Below, in pieces: positions 32,096 through 40,775 of a DNA stretch of 41,960 nucleotides (the first letter of the stretch is position 1; each line of letters starts with the position of its first letter). The position numbers were made by a program, and so were the translations under genes. The notes beneath the pieces are model-generated. The model made no database searches. It saw only the letters and a program-made list of their open reading frames with translations, and had not been told where the DNA came from. Location: the NCBI GenBank assembly GCA_003990745.1, contig RBNI01000110.1, forward strand, positions 1-41,960. The letters run 5' to 3'. The stretch comes from Jimgerdemannia flammicorona (taxonomy: Eukaryota > Mucoromycota > Endogonomycetes > Endogonales > Endogonaceae).

Positions 32096-33192
32096 TGCTA
32101 TAGATAGCAAATCTATAGTTAGCCACATAGTAACCAGATAGCAACCAACTTGTATAAATTACCCCAGAGACAAGAGTGAATAAACCTCAGTCTGAAATTG
32201 AATCCAAAAGCAAAAGTAAAGTCTGCCTACCATACTTTGAGAGGAACTCTACAGCCACTGTTAGGAGATTGTGAGTATTGGTCCCCTTTTCCACTCTGGT
32301 CCACTTTCCAATACAAAGCTTGAAAAGTTTGCCACCAAGTTCAAGGAGAACTTTGCTGTCTTTTGAGTTATTTACCGCATTCCCAGAAGCCCACCTATTC
32401 TTGCCACAAGCCAGTCTCCTGATGCAACTTCACAGTAGAGCCAGTCTAATGACATAACTCTATGCAAACGAAGCTAGTCTTTGATGCAACTTGCCAAGAA
32501 TCCAAGTTATTTCCCAGAGAGCTGCCAATTTGGGAAGAATTCACATCATTTGCCATTTTTAAGTTATTCATATTCCCAGTTGAAGCTGCTGATTCAGAAG
32601 AATCCATACTACCCAAGTATTATTCCCAGAAGAGCCCAATTTGCAGCATCCGAGTTATCTGAATTATCTGTGATATCCAAGTTATCTGCCAAGTTATCCG
32701 TTGTTCCCAGTGAGCCCAAGTTATCAAGTCATCTGCCACCAGTACAATTCCCAGTTGATTTGAATAAGGAATCTGCTACACTACACAAAGATCGCCCACC
32801 ACCCAAGAAGGAGAACCATTAAATTGCTAGACCATCATACTCAGAGATCATCACACTACACAAAATTGTGGCATTCCCAGTTGACTCGAATAAGGAACTT
32901 GTCACACTACATACAAATTCCCAGTCGACCCAAATAAGGAACCTGTTCGTGCTAAACACAAATTGACCACCACCCAAGAAGGAAATCCATTCACACTCAA
33001 ATCACCACTACACCCAGAGAACTGTCCCAATAAGGAAATTGCTCACAGTATCGAGATCTTGACTATTATACTACTAAACACTAAGGACCTAAGTAATCTT
33101 AGAACATTTTGTTGCTTTTTGACAAAGTAACTGGGGGCTCAAGCTAAACTACATCAACCCCCAACCTTGTAATTTGCCTCCATTGAGCTGGC

Positions 33193-35291
33193 ATGTTACA
33201 TTTGGAGGCTCAACTGGGAAGATTTCAAAATCAACATAACTTTTCAGCTCATAAGAACCCACAGCCAAACTGGATACATTTGATCCAATACCAACCTCTG
33301 CTACTACAGGAGAATCAGTTATCACCAGCATCTGGACAGGAAGAGAAGTAATTACTTCAAAACTTGCCAATTACCCAGTATCAGAAGGATCCTAACCAGA
33401 ACCAGAAGGCAGTACAGCCCGAAATCCCCAACCAGATCAACCAGACAATACATGCTAGAGATTTTGGAGAACTTGTACAAGAACTAGAAGATCTTATCAC
33501 ACAAACCCAATACTTTACAGCCAGACACCCCACACCAGTCCCATCAATCTCACCAATAAAACCCCTACTACAACCCCTTGCAGAACTAGAAGTAGCTCCT
33601 ACAAGAATACCTAGGCCTATTCCACTCTGTCCAAAGACCAGAACACCATCCTCAAGCTACCCAAGCACCCCCATCTCTAGTGACAGTTTAGAAAGTGAAT
33701 CAGAATCAGAATCCAAACTTGAACCAAAATCAGAAGAAAGTGACAACAAAATGGCCACCTCATTGCCAACCTTTGCATGATATCCAGAGGAAGACCCCAG
33801 AGAATTCCTTGATGGAATTGAAGGAATTGCAGTCTTGAAGAATCTCTCAGATAAAAGAAAAATTGCCATCTACAAAGCTCAGCTCAGAGAACCAGCCAGA
33901 GGAATTTTCCATCAAATAGTAAACAACTGAGATTCAGAACTAGCAAGACAGATACAAGTAGCAATATCTGATGAGCTAGAATATGAGGCCATGGTCCACT
34001 GGCTCATTGAAAAGTATACAGGAAATGAAACCTGCCACAAGGCTCAGGAATCCATCATGGGGATGAAGATGAATCTTAGAGAATCACCCAGAGCCTTCTT
34101 CACAAGAATCCAGAAGAAAATGCATTCTGCTGGGTTCAATGCCACCAACCAGGACATCATAGGTCCAATGACCTTCATGAATGGAATTCCCCCAAATATT
34201 ACTCAGTATGTCCGCACTCTAGGCATCAGAAGGTCTGAAGAGCAAGTAGATGTAGCCCAAGGATTCTTTGATATCAGAAAAGGAACTACCTGGAGTGATT
34301 ATGACAAGAAGGAAGATAAAGAAGATATCCTGGTCAAAACCCTGCAAGGACTCCTTCAAGGACAAGAAAGATCTGAGGAAAGAAGGCCAGCCAAGGAAGG
34401 AAAGAAGGACAGAAGTGAAATCCAAGACCTCAGCTCCAAGTTGGACTGACTGGTTGGAAAGATTGAAAAACTCACCACATGTGAAAATCGGAGCTACCAG
34501 GATAACAGAGGATACCCATCACAGAGGAGCCAAGGTTATCCACTAAGAGATAACAGGAGTTACCAGCAAGAAGAAAGAAGATACCCTGTCCGAGACAGAG
34601 CCCAAGTCCAATGCTTCTATTGTGGATAATTCGGACACTATGCCACTGAATGTGACAACAAAAGAAGTGACCAAAGGGACTCAGAACCACCAAACCAAAG
34701 GAATGATACTCAGTACAAGAAGACTGAAGCCCATCCTGTGAAGATTTCGAGGAAGCAAGCAACAGTGAAGACTACAGTGACCTAGACTTATACCCTACCA
34801 AAGTTACCACTCAAAAAACAGTCTACCCAGCAGAGAAAAGGAAGAGACCTGTAGGAAGGCCATCCAGAAATATCAGCAGAAGAATGATCCAGAAAGAAGA
34901 CGAAGAGCATGAGGAGGAACAAGTAGAAACACCTCCCCGAACCCCCTCACCTTTTGTTCCCGAGACAAATGAGTTGCCACCAGAAGATGAAGAAATGGAA
35001 CAAGAAGAACAGGAACCTGCTGCTCCAAAGCCTAAGAAGAAGTACACTATGAAGACCATGTCTAGAGACATTTACAATGAAGCCTGGCAGAAGATTCAAG
35101 AAGCCATGATAGAAGTCCCTCTCCTGCAGTTCCTGTAACTGATACCAGCTGGAGTCTAAAACAAATTGCTGAGAACCACCAGGTCTAGCACTGGCCGAGT
35201 TCCAATCTCACAGCAAGAACAAGCTCCCATCCAAGCAGCTGAAGACATGTTAGCACCTACCTATATGGAGATATTGGAGGACAAAAAGTAA
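33193..35291 (+). pseudogene. gag: Gypsy-3 Gag with zinc knuckle and AT-hook
   Basis: Frame 1 is coding-like from ATG 33193 (inside the last 8 bp of the LTR) through the PBS. An ATG at 33364 after a TAA is the alternative start. Order: Pro/Gln-rich N-terminus, Ser/Glu-rich linker (33680-33750), capsid region (YPEEDPREFL, IAIYKAQLRE, YEAMVHWLIEKYTGNE, SPRAFFTRIQKKM, FMNGIPPNITQYV), then a zinc knuckle CFYCxxFGHYATEC (34612-34653, one codon now TAA). One lost base near 34737 moves the rest to frame 0: EEASNSEDYSDLDLYP, AT-hook KRKRPVGRPSR (34836-34868), and a long acidic/Pro-rich segment with KPKKK. Frame 0 ends at TAA 35289, overlapping Pol. Confidence 0.85.
33201..33218 (+). promoter_or_regulatory. 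Gypsy-3 primer-binding site candidate
   Basis: TTTGGAGGCTCAACTGGG directly follows the LTR. TGG starting at 33203 would pair with a tRNA CCA end, and the sequence resembles the tRNA-Pro type of primer site of some retroviruses. The fit to a fungal tRNA cannot be tested here. Confidence 0.5.
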
Positions 35292-35782
35292 AAATCCTCA
35301 TAGACACAGGAGCAGCTGTCTGTATTATTGCCAAATGATTCCTGGATACCCTTCAGTGGCCCATTGATGGACCATCCAACCTCAGCATTATAGTAGCAGA
35401 TGGAGCCTGAACTCAACCCCTTGGAGAAGTACGAAATATCACTATTTCCCTGGGACACATTCAGTTCTCCATTCCCAAAGCTGTTGTCACAGAAGCTGTC
35501 ACCTATGATATGATTCTTGGCACCAACTGGATGAAGGAAATGAATGCAGTTGTTGATATCAGCCAACAAGTACTCAAGTTTGACTATCGAGGCAAGAAGT
35601 ACAGAGTTAAGATGACCAACTATGAGAAATCAAAGAAGAAGAAGAATGTCACTATTCAGAAAGAGTATACCAGCAGTGAAGAATCTACTACAGAAGAAGA
35701 GGAAGAATCTGAAGATGGAAATGATCCCAGACTCAATCCCCGAATTAACCTGGTGGATGACAGACAAGAAGACAATGTGTGA
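35250..35782 (+). pseudogene. pro: Gypsy-3 aspartic protease
   Basis: Frame 2 reads GDIGGQKVKILIDTGAAVCI (35270-35329) with the catalytic DTG, then WPIDGPSNLSIIVADGA, ITISLGHIQFSIPKAVV and DMILGTNWMKEMNAVVDI (35511), the conserved ILG motif. A Lys/Glu/Ser-rich linker follows up to TGA 35780. Stops occur at 35336 and 35408. It processes Gag-Pol. The frame is -1 relative to the end of Gag, with overlap. Confidence 0.85.
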
Positions 35783-36950
35783 GCCAAGAATACCATCCCT
35801 ATCACCATTGGAGCCATTGCAGGAGAAATCAAAGGATGCCCTATATGTCTCAAGAGACACAGGTGTCCTGAGCACTCCTCCAAGATCATGGGAACAAGAA
35901 AATCACCTGGCACAGCCTGCCCATAGTGCAGAAGAAAGAAGAAGAAATGCAGACATGTTCCAGAAATACCTGCAACTGAAGCTGCAGAAGTACAAGCAAT
36001 TTGGGGCCAAGAATCATCTAAGGAAGAAGAAACTTCTGACCAAGAAGTCCCTAAACAAGAAGCACCAGAAGAGGAAGAAGTCCCCAAACTCATCCCCTGG
36101 GATGACTCTCACTGGACACTGCCTGAAGACAATGACCCTTGGAATATAGAAGAAGGACCTGGCACAATCACCATTATTCCCAAGGAAGAAACTCACCAAG
36201 AGAAAGCTTTTCAGCTAGGAAGATGCCTACACCAAATGGTCTTCCACTCTCCCCAAGACTACTGCTATCAGTGTCATCTGTTGGACCAATAAGAAAGACA
36301 GAGACCCCAGAGACCAGAACCCCCAACTACTCTTGCACAGTCCACCACCTTTCAAGAAGTCACTACAAGGTTACAAAGTCGATTTAGGGGACAAGACTTC
36401 TTCACCCGAACAGAAATATACCCCTTGTCTACCCTTCCCCCAACTTATAATCAAGATGGGTACCAATTCCCAAGACAACAGGAGATAAACAGCCAAGAAC
36501 ATCATTTCCAAGCAATGGGATATTGCAATCATGGGAGACACCCTGACTGTCGAGACTGCAGACATCAGAAGATTCACCTCAGTCATAATGTTGCAGTGCA
36601 CACTTTGAAGAAAGGAGATAACCAAAGCCAGATCCAAAAAAGCCAGATTCGAAAAAGCCAGACTAAGAAGCCTGGAAAAAGAATCCGCAAGATCTATGAT
36701 TTGGGAGAAGACATCCTAGCTCTCATCAGACATGCAACCCACCAAGAATGGGTAAAAGATACTGCCAACTCCATGGAAGCCCTAGACCCTACAGAAAGGA
36801 GGGGAATCATCTACCTCCAAGACCCCTCTACTGGAGCCAGATGGCCACACCTCAACCTTAGAGCTTGGAGGCTTTCTGCTAGTAGAGCTTCAGCCTTAGG
36901 AAAGCCCAAACTCAGTAAGGATATTGCCCAGTATGCCCTGCTGCACCCCA
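35783..36950 (+). pseudogene. pol: Gypsy-3 Pol Cys/His-rich region
   Basis: Frame 2 continues after the protease. Module 1 (35833-35955): GCPICLKRHRCPEHSSKI, then TACP, a stop and C, then KKKKCRH. Module 2 (36257-36277): DYCYQCH. Module 3 (36518-36580): GYCNHGRHPDCRDCRHQKIH. These are separated by acidic and Gln/Pro-rich linkers. A Lys-rich stretch with repeated SQIxKSQ (about 36630-36670) and the alpha-helical segment IYDLGEDILALIRHATHQE (36692) precede the dUTPase. All three modules recur in gypsy-2 and module 3 in gypsy-1. Likely zinc-binding; role unknown. Confidence 0.65.
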
Positions 36951-36959
36951 AGGCCAAAC

Positions 36960-37345
36960 CCCTGACCAAAGCCCACCCAGAGGATGTAGAATATGATCTT
37001 CACAGCCTGGAGGATGAATCTATCAAGCCTGGAAAAACCTTCATGGTCAGAACTGGATTAGCCATGCAGCCACCCCAAGGAGCTTATATTCAACTAACCT
37101 CAAGGTCCAGACTCGCCAGACAAGGGAGGGATAACTGTAGAAGGTGGAACCATTGACCCTGGATATACAGGCGAAATCAAGGTTATCCTACACAACAGCA
37201 GTGCAGAATGGCACTGAATCATTAGAGGATAGAAGATTTCACAAGTAGTATTTATGAAGGTCAAGACCTCACAGTTACAGGATATCTCTGAACTAACTGA
37301 AAGAACAAGACAAGCAAAGGGATTTGGAAGTTCAGATAGGAAGGA
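36960..37345 (+). pseudogene. dut: Gypsy-3 dUTPase domain
   Basis: The five trimeric-dUTPase motifs are in order: VEYDLHS (motif 1, 36986), TSRSRLA (motif 2, about 37100; family SRSGLA), GGTIDPGYTGEIKVILHNSS (motif 3, about 37143-37202, with the catalytic Asp region), IIRGxKISQVVF (motif 4, about 37220-37255) and AKGFGSS (motif 5, 37314-37334). A 4-base insertion (GGGA) near 37125 shifts the frame between motifs 2 and 3; gypsy-2 lacks it. Stops at 37217 and 37232. dUTPase lowers dUTP and protects cDNA from uracil. It lies between protease and RT, not between RNase H and integrase as in lentiviruses. Confidence 0.85.
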
Positions 37346-37709
37346 GGTACATCTCCTTCAGGTCAACCACCTCAAGAGGAATGTTCCCCAGCAAGTGTAC
37401 TGGCAACTAATCAGACTGCACAAGAATCTCATCCTGGAGCCTGGAGAACAAACTACCTTCGAAATCTTTGCACCACCCGACCCCAGAAACCTCTTCTTCA
37501 AACCCAAGGAAGATATCCCACACCTAGACATAGAGGGACACACATTCTCTGACAAGATGAATCCAGTACACTTCCGAGGAACCAACCAAAGTTGGGAGAC
37601 CATCATCTTGCCAGAAGGAACCATCATAGGACATCTAGTGCCTTTCCTCAACCAAACTCATAGGGAAGTTTATGAACTAAACCTATTGGGAAATGACAAA
37701 AGGTCCTAG
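37346..37709 (+). pseudogene. pol: Gypsy-3 pre-RT linker domain
   Basis: An uninterrupted continuation in frame 0 (ORF 37254-37709): VHLLQVNHLKRNVP, LHKNLILEPGEQTTFEIF, PPDPRNLFF, HTFSDKMNPVHF, QSWETIILPEGTIIGHLVPF and REVYELNLLGNDKRS. The pattern of beta strands with a GTIIGxL ending resembles the segment before RT in many gypsy and retrovirus-like Pol proteins. The stop at 37707 lies 36 bases before the RT frame. The same frame step occurs in gypsy-2. Confidence 0.7.
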
Positions 37710-37729
37710 AAGAAAGGAAAGATCCCTCT

Positions 37730-38686
37730 GCCACCCAGGAGACAGTGAAGCCTTCCACCAACATTGGAGAAGAACTGACACCTCAACAACAGCAACAACT
37801 AGTAGATCTTCTCAACAAATATCAAGATATCTTCACTATCAATTATGGCAACCTGCCATACAATCCATCATACCACCACAGTATAAATACAGAAAATGCA
37901 ACACCCATCCAGCAGAAACTCCATAGAATACCTCATCACTTGAAAACATTTGAAAAGGAGCATATTCAAGAACTCTTAGACAATGGAGTCATCTGACCCT
38001 CTATCAGCCCCTGGGCCAGTCCTATACTTATTGTACCAAAGAAAGGAGGATGGAGACTCTGTGTGGATTACAGAAAACTCAATTCAGTCACTGAAAAGGA
38101 TGCCTATCCTTTGCTCAGAATTGATGACCTTTTGGATCAGTTACAAGATGCCAGATACTTCAGCAGTATGGACCTCTTCGCAGGATTCCATGAGATCTCC
38201 ATGGACCCCAAGGACATTCAAAAGACAGCCTTCCTTGCTTTAGGAAAACTGTTTGAGTATCTCTGAATGCCCTTTGGACTTTGCAATGCACCCCCCACCT
38301 TTCAGAGGATGATGAATTCAGTCTATGCTCCTTTGATCCACCACTGCCTGATCATATACATAGATGATTCCAACATTTATTCGGCAAATTTTGAAGAACA
38401 CCTATACCACCTAGAGGAATTCTTCAAGCTCACCCACAAAAACCACTTGAGACTAAATGCAAAGAAATGTTACTTTGGAAAACAGAAACTTGAATTCCTT
38501 GGATTCATAGTTTTGAAAGAAGGAACCCATGCAGACTCCAAGAAAACTGAGAAGATCAACAATTGGTCAGTACCCCAAACCCCGAAGGAGACACTATCAT
38601 TTCTGATACTAGTATCCTACTACAGAAGGTTTATCAAGAACTTTGCTCAAATTGCTGCCCCAATCTAGATCCTTCTCAAGAAAGGA
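37730..38686 (+). pseudogene. rt: Gypsy-3 reverse transcriptase
   Basis: Frame 2: [40 protein letters not shown] (38016-38075; [15 protein letters not shown] block), [28 protein letters not shown] (38159; catalytic Asp), KTAFLALGKLFEYL, MPFGLCNAPPTFQRMMN (38267), LIIYIDDSNIYS (38348; YIDD catalytic box) and KKCYFGKQKLEFLGFIV (38463). Stops at 37994, 38264 and 38666. The Trp/Gln codons at these places are typical RIP targets. The sequence groups clearly with Ty3/gypsy RTs. Confidence 0.9.
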
Positions 38687-39160
38687 GTGCCATTCAAATG
38701 GACAGAATCACAAGGAAAAGTCTTCAAAGAACTCAAAAACTGCATGACTATAGCACTAATCCTTGTGCACCCCAATCTACAGAAGCCATTCATCTTGTAT
38801 ACAGATGCCTCTAAAGATGGCCTCAGAGCAGTTCTAGCCCAAGAAGGACCTGATCAACAGCACCATATGATAGCTTATGCAAGCAGAGCTACCAATCAGC
38901 AGCAGATGAACTATGGTAGCACCAAGCTGGAATGCCTTGCAGTCATATGGGCGGTCACCTTGTTCAAGCATTACCTCATTGGAAAAAGGTTCACCCTGAT
39001 CACAGACCATGTAGCCCTCAAATGGTTATTCAACTGTAAGGAACCCACTGGAATCCTAGCCCGCTGGATTCTTATCCTTCAGGATTACAAAATCACCATC
39101 ATCTGCAAAGCAGGGAAAGCTTACAACAATGTTGATATACTTTCCCACCAGCCCCAATGA
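38687..39160 (+). pseudogene. rnh: Gypsy-3 RNase H, open frame
   Basis: The 157-codon frame has no internal stop. PFILYTDASKDGLRAVLAQ (38786; first catalytic Asp), MIAYASRATNQQQMNYGSTK (about 38866), LECLAVIWAVTLFKHYL (Glu), FTLITDHVALKWLF (about 38992; Asp), ILARWILILQDYKITI and NNVDILSHQPQ (end; usual ADALSR motif diverged). The stop TGA (39158-39160) overlaps the ATG of the integrase frame as ATGA. Confidence 0.9.
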
Positions 39161-40236
39161 ACCAGAAGAAGGGTATCCCGAGGAACTACACCCTAAAGGA
39201 AGCTCCTCAGACCATCAAGGCACAAGAAGATCTCATCCATAAAGAACATCAGAAGACCCATCAAGGACAAACAAGTACAGAAGACAAGCTTCGAAAACTG
39301 TATCAATACTGGCCTCACCTCAGAACTCAAGTCCAAGACATCATCCAGAAATGTGACACTTACCAGAAGTACCAAGGAAAGAAGAACTATTAAGCCCCTT
39401 TGCAACTGATTCCCCCACCCACTCACATCTTTCAGAGATGGGGAGTAGATGTAATTAGACCTCTACCAGTTACACCAAGAAGAAACAAATACATCCTCAT
39501 ATTTGTGAAACATCTCACCAAGTGACCTGAGGCTTTCCCAATAGAAATTGCAGATACCTTAACTATTGTAGGCCTCCTCCATGGACTCACACTCAGATAT
39601 GGATCCCCAGAAGAACTCATCTCTGACCGAGGCACAGAATTCATCAACAACATAATCACAAGTTATGCCTGAATTCACAAGATCCACCTCAAAAGGACTA
39701 CATCATACCACCCCCAAACCAATGGCATGACAGAGAGAATGAACCAGACCATCAAGAAAGGACTTGCCCAAGTCAATCCTACTAATTGGGACCCCTGCTT
39801 ACCTGAGATCCTATGGGAAATTCAGAACACTCCTGCTATTTCCACCAAATAAAAGCCATTCGAAATGATGTTTGCCAAGAGAACCAGAACTGCTGACCAT
39901 GAGAATCTTGGAGATCTCCTCAAGAAGACAGAACAGTTATATAATCAAGCCTGAGGACAGATTATCAAAGCCCAAGAAAGACAAAAGAAGTACTATAACC
40001 AAAAACAGAAGGATCAGGAGATTAAGATTGGAGATCAAGTCCTAGTTTGGAGAAGCATGATTGAGACAAACTTTGCTGCCAAACTGGAACCAAAATGGGA
40101 AGGACCTTATCTTGTACACAACATCAGAGGGACCAGCATCTATTTAAGAAGCATGGATGGATGAACCCTCAGGACACCAGTACACATCAATTGTCTCAAG
40201 ATATATCTTTCCCCACATCATGAATCAGAGAGTTGA
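39157..40236 (+). pseudogene. int: Gypsy-3 integrase
   Basis: Frame 1. Zinc-binding N-terminus: HKEHQKTHQGQ and YQYWPHLRTQVQDIIQKCDT (39229-39362); the second Cys of CxxC is Tyr. Core: WGVDVIRPLP (39439; first Asp), LISDRGTEFIN (39616; second Asp) and HPQTNGMTERMNQT (39710; Glu). C-terminal region: KKYYNQKQKDQEIKIGDQVL, NFAAKLEPKWEGPYLV (40068; GPY/F module) and TPVHINCLKIYL. No chromodomain follows. Stops at 39391, 39523, 39670, 39850, 39952 and 40162, mostly TGA/TAA. Integrates element cDNA. Confidence 0.9.
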
Positions 40237-40735
40237 CAACTGCCTTCAGACTCTTATCCTTAGCTCATTTCAATCACTACCAGTCCCCCTACCCCAATTC
40301 TGAGAAGTCAATGGGAACACTCTCCAGAAGATCCAGATTCATCAAGAGAATCTTGTCCTGACCAGACAATTACTACAGGTCCATCAACTTCAGGCCCACA
40401 ATGCAATTGGAGAACAATTGCAGAACCTCCTAGTCCCAGAACAAACATATATCAGAAATACCACAGGACTATCAAGGAGAGATGTCACTGCTGCCAACAG
40501 GCTCTACACCCTTTACAAGTGAAACCCTGCAGCTCTAATGCAAGCACAATTCCCCTGGTATGATACACAAGGAATGAACCTAGCTACCTACCTGAGCATT
40601 GTCAATACTGTCAAAATCTTATTCCTAGAAGAAGAAGAAGAACCCTTGGAATGGAGTAACCATGGTACAGATGATGAAGATGATAGAACAGGTATTGATG
40701 CAGAAGATACTTACCCATACTGGAATGATGACTAA
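40220..40735 (+). pseudogene. Gypsy-3 ORF3, coiled-coil and acidic protein of unknown role
   Basis: Frame 2, 171 codons from ATG 40220, which overlaps the integrase end. Two stops (TGA near 40301 and 40520). Sections: DNCLQTLILSSFQSLPVPL, a heptad-like helix LQKIQIHQENLVLTRQLLQV (about 40322-40382) continuing to QLQNLLVPEQ, TGLSRRDVTAANRLYTLY, and WYDTQGMNLATYLSIVNTVK followed by a Glu/Asp-rich end. The product is conserved in gypsy-2 (12316-12870). It occupies the env position but shows no signal peptide, membrane segment or furin-type site. Function unknown. Confidence 0.65.
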
Positions 40736-40763
40736 AGGATAGTCTGAGGAGAGAGCATCCTTT

Positions 40764-40775
40764 AGTGGGGGCTGA
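40764..40775 (+). promoter_or_regulatory. Gypsy-3 polypurine tract
   Basis: AGTGGGGGCTGA directly precedes the 3' LTR start (TGTGAC, 40776). A G-rich purine run at this place primes plus-strand DNA in LTR retroelements. In gypsy-2 the run is mutated. Confidence 0.7.

Larger units (their letters stand above)
31890..33200 (+). repeat. Gypsy-3 5' LTR
   Basis: Starts TGTGACA and ends TGTTACA, an imperfect 7-bp inverted terminus. It contains TATAAATA at 32005, three 19-bp units (32039-32095), a second TATAAATT at 32153 and AATAAA at 32179. The part after 32440 holds imperfect repeats of CAAGTTATC (32640-32740) and of TTCCCAGTTGAxxxxAATAAGGAA (32749, 32874, 32918). No host-gene content is seen. 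Confidence 0.9.

Noticed and set aside
39950..40240. Chromodomain after the integrase
   Set aside because: The frame ends soon after the GPY/F module; no aromatic-cage pattern is visible.
40220..40735. Envelope gene
   Set aside because: No signal peptide, hydrophobic membrane segment or protease cleavage site in ORF3.
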